From: UBA5734 sp964528645
GTDB taxonomy: Bacteria; Bacillota; Clostridia; Saccharofermentanales; UBA5734
Direction: 5' to 3'
Length of the DNA stretch: 26,854 nucleotides
Assembly: GCA_964528645.1 (NCBI GenBank)
Contig: CAZGSR010000038.1
Coordinates: 1 to 26,854 of the forward strand
Part shown: one piece after another, positions 1-7,034 of the stretch
Layout of the letters: each line of letters opens with the position of its first letter
Numbering within the stretch: position 1 is the stretch's first letter
The notes under the pieces: model-generated
Told to the model about the DNA's origin: nothing
What the model saw: the letters and a program-made list of their open reading frames with translations, nothing else
The model's database searches: none
Made by a program: the position numbers and the translations under genes

Positions 1-88
1 CAGGTCTGGCAATTTGTGTAACGGAAAAAAGGTGGTTATGACACCCGAACCATAAATCAGAAGACAAAAAATCAAGGAGGCGATCAGA
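1..88 (+). other. Leader and possible tail of an upstream gene
   Basis: No complete gene fits here. One plus-strand frame is open from the window edge to a TAA at 53-55 and could be the last 17 codons of an upstream gene. RsgI-type anti-sigma genes usually follow their sigma-factor gene, but this fragment is too short to identify. An AAGGAGG ribosome binding site at 74-80 serves the start at 89. Confidence 0.3.
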
Positions 89-1135
89 ATGAATCGCTTG
101 AAAACTGTCGTCAAAGAACACGCTTTGAACGAAGATGCGATGCTTACCCGCATTCGTTCCAAGCAGCACGCCATTCATAAGGAGGAAAAATTTATGCCAT
201 TAAAACGACTCTTGCCCCTCGGCCTTGCAGCCGCCTTGATCGTAGCCGTTATTGCAAGCTGGTCCCTGTTTGTCCCAGGTGTTTCGGCGCCGGTCACCAC
301 TGGAACCGCAGCTGAGAAACCGGCCGCAGCTGCGTATGCCATGGTTGCAATTGACATCAATCCGAGCTTTGAGATTTACATTGATAAAGATGAAAATGAT
401 CAATATCAAGTTGTTAAGATCCTTGCGGTCAATAAGGACGCTAAAGATCTTTACAAAGATTACCGTTCAGAGATAAACGACTATATCGGAAAAGATCCCT
501 CTGAGGCTACTTTATATATCGTTCAATTGGCTAAAGATAATGGCTATCTATCCGTTGATGCCTCAGCCGATGAAGAGACCGATTTCGTCCTGGTGACAAC
601 GGCCATTCTGGACGCTGACGAGGATGGGGAAGAAGACGAGGAAGATAGCCTGGATCCTGAGGATGTAGAAGAGGCAGAGAGAAACCAGGACTCGATCGGC
701 TATCAGATCCAGCAGGCTGTGCAAGAGGCTCTGGACCACGATCCGGAGGGAACTGTCAAAGTAGCCGTGATCAAGGCTACGCTGCGTGAAGTCAAATTTG
801 CAGAAAAAGATAAGATTCCGCTCGGTTTGTTTATCATCAAAGGAATGATGATTGATGCGGATGGAGACGGAGTCGTCGAAGAGGGTGAAGAACCCATCAA
901 GGTTTCAGACTTTGTTAAGAGTGAACAAAACGTAGAAGCTTTGGCCAAGCGTGCCACCATCCTGGAACGCAAAGCTGATCGTAATGCCCTCAAAGAAGAA
1001 CGCAAGGCTGAGCTTGGTGACGATGCTGCAGATGCCGAAACTGAAGCAGATGCAGATTCCGGCAAGCCAGAATCTGTACCGCCCGTAACCCCTCCTGGCC
1101 AGGCGAAAAAAGAACCCGTCGCTAGCGGTTCCTGA
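89..1135 (+). CDS. RsgI-like membrane-anchored anti-sigma factor with EF-hand-like loops
   Basis: This 348-residue protein has a short charged N-terminal tail (1-40), one transmembrane segment (about 41-64), an Ala/Pro linker, and an extracellular domain opening with YAMVAIDINPSFEIYIDKDE. That pattern is typical of the RsgI/anti-sigma-I outer domain (YVSLDINPSIEL-like). Family members bind a sigma factor inside the cell and sense an outside signal; that role is inferred here, and no sigma gene lies in the window. Two 12-residue loops match the EF-hand pattern: 175-186 (DADEDGEEDEED) and 256-267 (DADGDGVVEEGE). The C-terminal third is Lys/Glu/Ala-rich and ends in a Pro-rich tail. The start at 89 has a good SD, but an in-frame ATG at 194 has an equally good AAGGAGG (179-185) and would remove the cytoplasmic tail. 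The usual cytoplasmic RsgI_N domain is not evident, so the partner is uncertain. Confidence 0.7.
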   Translation: MNRLKTVVKEHALNEDAMLTRIRSKQHAIHKEEKFMPLKRLLPLGLAAALIVAVIASWSLFVPGVSAPVTTGTAAEKPAAAAYAMVAIDINPSFEIYIDKDENDQYQVVKILAVNKDAKDLYKDYRSEINDYIGKDPSEATLYIVQLAKDNGYLSVDASADEETDFVLVTTAILDADEDGEEDEEDSLDPEDVEEAERNQDSIGYQIQQAVQEALDHDPEGTVKVAVIKATLREVKFAEKDKIPLGLFIIKGMMIDADGDGVVEEGEEPIKVSDFVKSEQNVEALAKRATILERKADRNALKEERKAELGDDAADAETEADADSGKPESVPPVTPPGQAKKEPVASGS

Positions 1136-1166
1136 TTCTTCTCGGCTGATCATTTCCCCCCATATC

Positions 1167-1201
1167 AAAGGGGCTTCGCATCAAGCTGCGAAGCCCCTTT
1201 T
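1167..1201. terminator. Bidirectional rho-independent terminator
   Basis: A perfect 14-bp stem (1167-1180 with 1187-1200) encloses a 6-nt loop. Its AAAGGGGCTTCGCA arm gives A-tract/T-tract flanks on both strands. It lies between the anti-sigma gene (+, ends 1135) and the racemase gene (-, ends 1235), so it can end both transcripts. Confidence 0.9.
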
Positions 1202-1234
1202 CATGGCCAGCGTGTGATTTGATTGTAACGTGTC

Positions 1235-2482
1235 TTACCCCTTGGCAAAGGGCAGGGTTGATCCTCCGTAGGGCATGACAATGACCGAGGCGTCTCGGCC
1301 GAGGATGGCCAGCGCGGCGTCGAGGGCAGTCTGGGCATCCGCATAGGGCTCGAGATTGACGGAGCGGACGAAGTCGGCGTCCAGGTCGCTGACGAAGAAG
1401 ATCCGGGCCATCTGGAGGACCATGGCGATGGCGGCGGCTTTGTGCCCGCCGAGCTCGAAATTGCGGCCGATCTCCTCAACCATGAATTCTGGTTTGTACT
1501 GGGTCATCCAGCGTTCAAAGCAGGGCTCGCCCAGACCTTCCTTCGCAGAGGCAATCCAGAGCACGATGCCACCTTCGCGGACTGCGTGCTTGGCATTGTC
1601 GAGCGCCTTCTGGGCTTGGTACATGTTGATGTCTTTGGGGTAACCGCCGGGCGAGACGATGACCAGGTCGGCGCGCTTATCGATCTCGCACTTGTACAAG
1701 GTGTCGAGGAACGCACAGCCAGCGCGATGGGCCGTGATGGGGTGACCGGCAACAGCGTTGACGATTTGCTTCTTTTCGTCGAGGACGACGTTGAGGATGA
1801 AATCGACGCTGATCAGGTTCAGGACATCGTCGATATCCTGGCGCACCGGGTTGTCATCGATCGCACCGGCCTTGGCTGCGGCCTGGACCATCATGCTGTG
1901 GTTTTCCTGGATGGCATCATGGGTGCAGACACCGGGCATGATCGCCTTGGCACCACCGCTGTAGCCGGCAAAATAATGGAACTCGATGTTGCCCAGGCAG
2001 ATGCGGCGGTCCGCCTCGACCACCGGCCGGAAAACATCCACCCGCGTGCCAAACTTCGTATGGCCGACAGGTACACAGTCGTCGGTATCCAGATCGATAC
2101 AACGAACGGATTCAAACACCTCATCGCCCACCAGGTAGCGCATTTCAGCTTCGGTGTGGCGGCGGTGGCTGCCCAGGCCAAAGGCAATGAACACATCTTC
2201 GCGGCGAATGCCTGCTGCGTAGAGTTCCTCCAACAAGGAAGGCAAGAGGTACTTGCTCGGCAGGGGACGGGTGATATCGCTGGTCACGATCGCGACCGTT
2301 TCTCCCGCTTGGACGATCTCGCCAATGCGCGGCGAATCGATGGGGTTGGCCAGCGCCCGTTTGACCTCATCAACACCGGTCAGATCGAGAGCCACTTCAT
2401 TGGGTACCAGGACTTGGGTTGGATGATTCTGCGGTATATCGAGTGAAACGGTTGATTTTCCAAAACCAACTTCTATTTGCAT
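1235..2482 (-). CDS. larA: LarA-family nickel-pincer racemase (proposed malate racemase)
   Basis: The 415-residue length matches lactate racemase LarA (about 424). Catalytic and cofactor residues of the family are visible: Arg72 in SDITRP, His106 in GSHRRHT, His169 and Lys179 in FHYFAGYSGGAKAIMPG, His195 in QENH, and Tyr288-Gln289...Lys292 in GGYPKDINMYQAQK. LarA uses a nickel-pincer nucleotide bound to the lysine to racemise 2-hydroxyacids; LarB, LarC and LarE, which make the cofactor, are not in this window. Homologues act on lactate, malate and other hydroxyacids. The nearby malic enzyme and the pathway proposed here favour malate, but this is inferred. The start at 2482 has AGGAG 13 bases upstream; a longer frame begins at 2545 inside the promoter. 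The gene is divergent from the deoR-type regulator and ends at a shared terminator. Confidence 0.85.
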   Translation of the reverse strand: MQIEVGFGKSTVSLDIPQNHPTQVLVPNEVALDLTGVDEVKRALANPIDSPRIGEIVQAGETVAIVTSDITRPLPSKYLLPSLLEELYAAGIRREDVFIAFGLGSHRRHTEAEMRYLVGDEVFESVRCIDLDTDDCVPVGHTKFGTRVDVFRPVVEADRRICLGNIEFHYFAGYSGGAKAIMPGVCTHDAIQENHSMMVQAAAKAGAIDDNPVRQDIDDVLNLISVDFILNVVLDEKKQIVNAVAGHPITAHRAGCAFLDTLYKCEIDKRADLVIVSPGGYPKDINMYQAQKALDNAKHAVREGGIVLWIASAKEGLGEPCFERWMTQYKPEFMVEEIGRNFELGGHKAAAIAMVLQMARIFFVSDLDADFVRSVNLEPYADAQTALDAALAILGRDASVIVMPYGGSTLPFAKG

Positions 2483-2516
2483 ACAATAGCACTCCTTTTT
2501 AACCATACTTAACCAT

Positions 2517-2545
2517 AATATACCAAAGATGCACCCAATCTGCAA
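2517..2545 (-). promoter_or_regulatory. Sigma-A promoter of the larA-like gene
   Basis: On the minus strand TTGCAG (2545-2540), a 17-bp spacer and TATATT (2522-2517) make a good housekeeping promoter. The transcript would start near 2510, about 30 bases before the ATG at 2482. Confidence 0.65.
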
Positions 2546-2620
2546 TCATTTCGTTTTTGGTGAACAGCTGATGGGTCAATTGGACATTTGATCGATTTGT
2601 TGTCATTTTCGACAATAAAC

Positions 2621-2676
2621 CCGCCAATAGATTGCCAAATATGACCCTGTTAAGTTGGGTGTGTTTGTGGTATATT
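2621..2676 (+). promoter_or_regulatory. Regulator promoter with repeated GCCAAT/GCCAAA operator candidate
   Basis: TG-G-TATATT, an extended -10, lies at 2668-2676. Just upstream, GCCAAT and GCCAAA recur 11 bp apart (about 2623 and 2634), roughly one helical turn and on one face of the DNA. The TTGCCAA core also occurs upstream of tktN (5620-5626, minus) and iolD (12308-12314). It could be the operator of the DeoR-type regulator. This is inferred from position and repetition only. Confidence 0.4.
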
Positions 2677-2759
2677 TAACCAGGAGCAATCTTTCAAACC
2701 TTGATCATATTGGCTTATCACCCCTGACAGAATCTGGAGAATGATGGAGGGATCGGACC

Positions 2760-3512
2760 ATGCGCACCGATCGGCTACGAGAACTTGAAGAATACATGCA
2801 GCAGAAGCGTTCGGCTACCATACCCGAGCTGTGCGACCACTTCAACGTCTCGCTGAACACCATCCGGCGCGACATCAAGGAGCTGGTTAAAAACGGCTCT
2901 GTTTCCAAGGTATACGGCGGTATTCTCTGGAACCAGGAGGACAACATCGTTCCTTTCACCGCGCGCAGCACGGTCGCGATCGATGAAAAACGCCACATCG
3001 GCAGTCTGGCTGCCACCCTGGTCGAGGATGGCGAGACGATCTACATTGACTCCGGCACGACAGCAGTCCATCTGCTGCCTTTCATCGCCCAGCGCAGGAA
3101 TGTCACTGTGGTCAGCAACAGCCTGATCGTTTTCAACGAGATCCAGAAATACCCGGACCTCAACCTGCTGACAGCCGGGGGTATTTTCAACCAGAAAACG
3201 AAATCGTTCGTCGGTTTGTCTGCCGTCACCGGACTCAATGACATCCGCATCCGCAAGGCATTCATGAGTTCCACCGGGGTCAGCATCGAGGCGGGCGCCA
3301 CAAATAACTCCCTCCACGAGGCTGAGGTCAAGCGGGCTGTAATCAGCCGGGCCCAGAAGGTGATCCTGATGGTTGACCATACGAAATTTGACCGCTCGGC
3401 TGCGATCTGCTTTTGTGGCCTCGAGCAGCTGGCCTGCTTCATCACCGACAAAAAGCCACCGGAAAAATATCTGCGCTTTTTTGAAGAGAACCACATCATG
3501 GTCAAGTACTGA
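2760..3512 (+). CDS. DeoR-family transcriptional regulator
   Basis: This 250-residue protein has an N-terminal DeoR winged helix-turn-helix (about 1-57, with the typical LCDHFNVSLNTIRRDIKELVKNG helix pair) and a C-terminal DeoR sugar-phosphate sensor domain (about 75-235, with IDSGTTAVHLLP, VVSNSLIV, TAGGIFN and DHTKFD). Members bind phosphorylated sugars or related acids and usually repress a neighbouring catabolic operon. IolR of Bacillus inositol operons belongs to this family. It faces the larA-like gene divergently and ends in front of the transketolase genes, so it probably controls this locus. The start has a GGAGG about 12 bases upstream. The ligand is unknown; DKG or a later intermediate is plausible. 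Confidence 0.88.
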   Translation: MRTDRLRELEEYMQQKRSATIPELCDHFNVSLNTIRRDIKELVKNGSVSKVYGGILWNQEDNIVPFTARSTVAIDEKRHIGSLAATLVEDGETIYIDSGTTAVHLLPFIAQRRNVTVVSNSLIVFNEIQKYPDLNLLTAGGIFNQKTKSFVGLSAVTGLNDIRIRKAFMSSTGVSIEAGATNNSLHEAEVKRAVISRAQKVILMVDHTKFDRSAAICFCGLEQLACFITDKKPPEKYLRFFEENHIMVKY

Positions 3513-3555
3513 TCCAGACAACCTATTTTCTATCCAGATAGATCAATTGCAGCAT

Positions 3556-3590
3556 GAACCGTCTCCTCGCACTTGCCGGAGACGGTTTTT
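3556..3590 (+). terminator. Rho-independent terminator of the DeoR-type gene
   Basis: AACCGTCTCC (3557-3566) pairs with GGAGACGGTT (3578-3587), with an 11-nt loop and a run of T to 3590. It lies 45 bases after the regulator stop codon. Confidence 0.9.
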
Positions 3591-3630
3591 CCATGTGCGG
3601 CACGCTCAGATGGCCATTGCTCTTGACAGG

Positions 3631-3675
3631 AAAAAGAGACTGTCTCCGGCAGTGAGCACAGGAGACAGCCTCTTT
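3631..3675 (-). terminator. Rho-independent terminator of the transketolase operon
   Basis: A 15-bp stem with one mismatch (3633-3647 with 3661-3675) has a 13-nt loop. On the minus strand it is followed by TTTTT (3635-3631). It lies 47 bases after the stop codon at 3723 and ends the minus-strand operon. Confidence 0.88.
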
Positions 3676-3722
3676 CAGAAACCTGATTGAACGTTAACCA
3701 GTCAAGGGACGGATCCGAGGGA

Positions 3723-4736
3723 TCAGTAAGCCCAATCCTTGTTCTTGTCCGGTTTGTCCTTCATCTGCAGGACAGCTTTGCGTTCGAGGACTGCTTTGAC
3801 CTTCTCAACGATGACGTCTGCGGTCAAGCCATAGTACTTCTGCAGGAAGTCCTGCGGACCGACCTGGCCAAACTCGTCCTGGACGCCGACCATTTCCATC
3901 GGGACCGGGGTGTTCTTGACCAGGACATCTGCGACAGCACTGCCAAGACCACCAATGACATTGTGGTTTTCGGCAGTGACGATGGCACCGGTTTTCTGGG
4001 CAGCAGCGATGACGGCATCGGCATCGATCGGCTTGACCGTGAACATGTCGAGGACCAGGGCAGACACACCTTCTGCTTCGAGGGTAGCAGCAGCCTTGAG
4101 GGCTTCGGCGACCATGATGCCGGAAGCGATGATCGCAACGTCAGTGCCATCTTTGACCAGGGCAGCTTTGCCAATATCAAAGTCAGCACCGGCTTCGTAA
4201 ACACCGAGCACTTCCTTGCGGCCGAGACGGATGTACTTGAGGCCTTTCATGTCCATCAGCTTGGGCAGGACACTTTCCAGCATGGCTGAGTCAGTGACAT
4301 CGACAACCGTTGCGTGCGGGATGGCACGATACAGGGCCATGTCTTCAAACGGCATGTGTGTGCCACCATTGAAGGCAGCTGTGACACCGGCGTCAGAACC
4401 GACCATGACCACGTCGTTTTTCGAGTAGGCGATGGAGAGAAAGACCTGGTCGTAGCAGCGGCGGGACGCAAACGGTCCGAAAGTATGGGCCAGCGGCTTG
4501 AGGCCGGCAGCCGAGAGACCAGCAGCCATGCCAGCGAGGTTGGCTTCTGAAACGCCGACATTGTAGGCCTGGTTCGGATGGGCGTCGGCCCATTTCTTGG
4601 TGCCGATCGAGCTCATCAGGTCCGCATCGAGGTAGACGAACTTCGGATCTTCGCCGAGCTTGGCGACGACTCCACCGAAGACGTCTTTCATGGCACGCTT
4701 TTCTTTTTCGTTCTTGAAATCAACTTTGAAATTCAT
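3723..4736 (-). CDS. Transketolase, C-terminal subunit
   Basis: This 337-residue protein holds the pyrimidine-binding and C-terminal domains of a split transketolase. The catalytic Glu lies in YNVGVSEANLAGMAAGL, the active-site segment in GGTHMPFEDMALYRAIP, and a substrate-region motif in KYIRLGRKEV. The C-terminal domain shows DMFTVKPIDADAV and ENHNVIGGLGSAVADVL. With the preceding gene it forms a ThDP-dependent enzyme that moves a two-carbon ketol from a ketose to an aldose. I propose the donor is 5-dehydro-2-deoxygluconate, an analogue of xylulose 5-phosphate; ordinary pentose-phosphate chemistry is the alternative. The start at 4736 has GAGGTGG upstream and lies 10 bases after the N-subunit stop codon. 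A longer frame begins at 4787, inside the N-subunit gene. Confidence 0.9.
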   Translation of the reverse strand: MNFKVDFKNEKEKRAMKDVFGGVVAKLGEDPKFVYLDADLMSSIGTKKWADAHPNQAYNVGVSEANLAGMAAGLSAAGLKPLAHTFGPFASRRCYDQVFLSIAYSKNDVVMVGSDAGVTAAFNGGTHMPFEDMALYRAIPHATVVDVTDSAMLESVLPKLMDMKGLKYIRLGRKEVLGVYEAGADFDIGKAALVKDGTDVAIIASGIMVAEALKAAATLEAEGVSALVLDMFTVKPIDADAVIAAAQKTGAIVTAENHNVIGGLGSAVADVLVKNTPVPMEMVGVQDEFGQVGPQDFLQKYYGLTADVIVEKVKAVLERKAVLQMKDKPDKNKDWAY

Positions 4737-4746
4737 TCTCGCCACC

Positions 4747-5589
4747 TCAACCTTTCTGCTCAGCCAGCAGCTTTTCCAGATCGGCAATTGCCGTATCGGC
4801 CAGCTCTGCTGATACCACGATGTGGTGGTTCGCGCTCATGTCCTCAACAGCCTTGACACCAGCACCCTTGATCGTGTTCAGGACGATCATGTGTGGTTTG
4901 CCGGGAGTAGCCTTGGCTTTCTGGATGGCTTCGTAGATCGCTTCTGCATCCTGGCCGTCGATTTCCTGGGCGTCCCAGCCGAAGGATTCGAACTTGGCAG
5001 CGATATCGATCTGGTCCAGGATATCCTTGGTGTAGCCGTCGAGCTGCTTCTTGTTATAGTCACAGAAGGCAATCAGGTGGTCCAGCTTCTGGTGGCCGGC
5101 AAATTGCGCACCTTCCCAGATCTGGCCTTCATTGAGTTCGCCGTCTCCAACGATCAGGAAGGTGTAGCTGTCGCGACCCTGGATGCGGTCACCCAGGCAC
5201 AGGCCGAGTGCGGTGGACATCCCCTGGCCCAGTGAGCCGGTGGTCATGTCGATACCCGGGGTCTGGTTACGATCACAGTGGCTGGGCAGCTTGGTACCCG
5301 GAATGTTCAGGGTATTGAGCCAGTCCATCGGGAAGAATCCCTTCAGCGCCAGCGTGGCATAGAGAGCCGGTCCAGCGTGACCCTTTGAGCAGACGAGTTT
5401 GTCACGATCCTCCCACTGCGGGTTTTTGGGATCGTACTTCATGACAGCCTCGTACAAGACAGCAAATGTGTCTGTGATTGAGAGCGCTCCACCAACATGG
5501 CCAAATCCGCGGACTTTAAATTCCTTCATCTGTTCAATGCGGATTGTTGTGGCAAATTGCTTGATCTGGTTTAACAATTTTGGATCCAT
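4747..5589 (-). CDS. Transketolase, N-terminal (ThDP-binding) subunit
   Basis: This 280-residue protein is the pyrophosphate-binding half of a split transketolase. Motifs include GFGHVGGALSITD near residue 30 (substrate His), CSKGHAGPALYA, SLGQGMSTALG, and the ThDP motif GDGELNEGQIWEG...NKKQLDG. The start at 5589 has a strong AAGGAG SD; the frame upstream of it (to 5634) lacks one. The gene has its own strong promoter and operator-like palindrome 60-100 bases upstream, separate from the iolD-pgk genes. Split transketolases are common in Bacillota and archaea, often for special pathways. Its position in an iol locus suggests it acts on an inositol-derived ketose acid (inference). Confidence 0.92.
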   Translation of the reverse strand: MDPKLLNQIKQFATTIRIEQMKEFKVRGFGHVGGALSITDTFAVLYEAVMKYDPKNPQWEDRDKLVCSKGHAGPALYATLALKGFFPMDWLNTLNIPGTKLPSHCDRNQTPGIDMTTGSLGQGMSTALGLCLGDRIQGRDSYTFLIVGDGELNEGQIWEGAQFAGHQKLDHLIAFCDYNKKQLDGYTKDILDQIDIAAKFESFGWDAQEIDGQDAEAIYEAIQKAKATPGKPHMIVLNTIKGAGVKAVEDMSANHHIVVSAELADTAIADLEKLLAEQKG

Positions 5590-5618
5590 TCGCATCTCCT
5601 TCCTGGTATCCCTTGAAA

Positions 5619-5688
5619 ATTGGCAAGCGTGCAAGACGCACTATTATTATAATCAAAAAATGTACATTCTCAACAAATTTTTGTTGAG
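5619..5688 (-). promoter_or_regulatory. Strong transketolase promoter with palindromic operator
   Basis: On the minus strand TTGAGA (5673-5668), a 16-bp spacer and a perfect TATAAT (5651-5646) form a strong promoter. A near-perfect palindrome, CTCAACAAATTTTTGTTGAG (5669-5688), with 9-bp arms, covers the -35 element, so a bound repressor would block polymerase. TTGCCAA, shared with two other promoters of the locus, lies just downstream (5626-5620, minus). Confidence 0.7.
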
Positions 5689-5719
5689 ATTTAACACGCG
5701 CTGGCTGTCCAATTTTTAT

Positions 5720-5764
5720 CCGGGATTGGAATCATCCCGGCCCAGATAAATCCAGACCGGGATG
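5720..5764 (-). other. Mutually exclusive hairpins after pgk
   Basis: Three complementary elements occur in a row: CCGGGAT (5720-5726), ATCCCGG (5734-5740) and CCGGGAT (5757-5763). In the minus-strand RNA the middle element can pair with either neighbour, giving alternative hairpins. No T-run follows, so this is not a standard terminator. It lies between pgk and the tktN promoter and may slow or process the upstream transcript. Confidence 0.5.
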
Positions 5765-5784
5765 TTTCATCGTGATTGCTTCAT

Positions 5785-7032
5785 TCAACCTTTGCCGTCG
5801 CGTTCATAGGCAGCTTCCATGGATTCGATCAGTGGCAGTTTCTTGCCGGACATGAAGCGGACCATGGCACCGCCTGCGGTGCAGACGTAGTTGATTTTTT
5901 TGAGGTCAATATACTTGCTGGCAGCACTGACGGTGTCCCCACCGCCGATGACGGAGTAGCCAGGAGCATTGGCGATTGAGTTCCAGAGGGATTTGGTACC
6001 CTCTTCGAACAGCGGGTTTTCGTAAACACCCGCCGGGCCGTTGACGAAAATTGTACCAGCCGTCTGGATGATCGCATCGTAGCGGGTCATCGTGTCCGAA
6101 CCGATATCAAGGAACATCTTGTCATCCATCGGCAGGGCGTCGAGTCCAGTGTTGACCCGCTGGCCATCGACTTCGTAAGCCAAATCGGACGGGACCTCGA
6201 TGCGGCCGGGGAAGTCCCGGAGCATTTCGCGAGCCGGCTCGACGAAGACCATCAAGTCCTTGTCCTTGAGGAACTGCTCGTATTTGGCACCAACTTTGAT
6301 CCCCTGGGCCAGGAGCATGATCACGCCTGTGACCCCACTGGCCAGAATCTTGTCGGCAGTGCCGTTTTCGAGGACGGTCTTCATCATGCCGAAAGCATCG
6401 GAGATCTTGGCCCCACCGAGGACGAACACCGCTGGTTTCGCAGCACCGTTCAAAACTTTGTACAGAGCCTCGTATTCGTCATACAACAGGCGGCCGCCGG
6501 CAGTGGGCAGCAATTCCTGGAAGGCGACCATGCTCGGACAATTGCGGTGGGCCGCAGCAAACGCGTCATTGACATAAACGTCAAACAGAGGCGCCAGTGT
6601 GCGGACCAGCCAGGTCTCGAGCATTTCCTTGGCGGTCAGCTTGACCTCTTTTTCGAAGCCGGAGACTTCTTCGGTCAGGTAGCGCAGATTGCCCAGGAAA
6701 ATCGCTTCGCCTGGTTTCAAGGCTTTGATAGCCGCAACAGCAGCTGGACCACAGACGTCCTCGACATAGGTGATGGTCTGGCCGAGATGGGCGGACAGTT
6801 TCTCGGCGTGTTCGCGCATCGACATCAGGTTCTGGTAGTCGAGCGTGTCGCCCTGATGGGCGATGATGGCCAATTTGGCACCCTGGTCGAGCAGGTACTG
6901 GATGGTCGGAATGCTTTTCTTGATCCGGTTCTCGTTGACGATCTTCCTGGTCTTGGGATCGATCGGCGAGTTGACATCGACCCGCAGCAGGACTGCCTTG
7001 TCGTTGTAGTCAAACCGTTCAAGTGAATTCAT
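5785..7032 (-). CDS. pgk: Archaeal-like phosphoglycerate kinase, probably with altered substrate
   Basis: This 415-residue protein has the full PGK fold: LLRVDVNSP (Arg17), NENRI (Arg36), AHQ (His59), FLGNLRY (Arg117), AAAHRNCPS (Arg163), VLGGAKISD (205-212), NGPAGVYENP and GGGDTVSAA (363-371). It resembles archaeal PGKs (LAHQSRPG, HRAQPS) more than bacterial ones. PGK converts 1,3-bisphosphoglycerate and ADP to 3-phosphoglycerate and ATP. Here the SRP/GRP of the substrate loop, whose Arg contacts the 3-phosphate, is replaced by Gly61-Asp62-Thr63; the E of LLENLRF is Gly, and the Lys of VSDK is Ala. A substrate without that phosphate, such as malyl phosphate, is therefore plausible (inference). 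The start at 7032 follows the GAPDH stop codon by two bases, so the two are coupled. A longer frame, starting at 7044, lies inside the GAPDH gene. Confidence 0.85.
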   Translation of the reverse strand: MNSLERFDYNDKAVLLRVDVNSPIDPKTRKIVNENRIKKSIPTIQYLLDQGAKLAIIAHQGDTLDYQNLMSMREHAEKLSAHLGQTITYVEDVCGPAAVAAIKALKPGEAIFLGNLRYLTEEVSGFEKEVKLTAKEMLETWLVRTLAPLFDVYVNDAFAAAHRNCPSMVAFQELLPTAGGRLLYDEYEALYKVLNGAAKPAVFVLGGAKISDAFGMMKTVLENGTADKILASGVTGVIMLLAQGIKVGAKYEQFLKDKDLMVFVEPAREMLRDFPGRIEVPSDLAYEVDGQRVNTGLDALPMDDKMFLDIGSDTMTRYDAIIQTAGTIFVNGPAGVYENPLFEEGTKSLWNSIANAPGYSVIGGGDTVSAASKYIDLKKINYVCTAGGAMVRFMSGKKLPLIESMEAAYERDGKG

Positions 7033-7034
7033 TC

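Noticed and set aside
1442..2446. Long plus-strand open frame opposite the larA-like gene
   Set aside because: It mirrors the codon pattern of a clearly conserved gene, has no suitable SD and no recognisable domain. Similar long antisense frames at 7023-7946 and 8412-9455 were dropped for the same reason.
5669..5688. Palindrome as a terminator
   Set aside because: It overlaps a near-consensus -35 with a matching -10, has no GC-rich stem, and fits an operator better.
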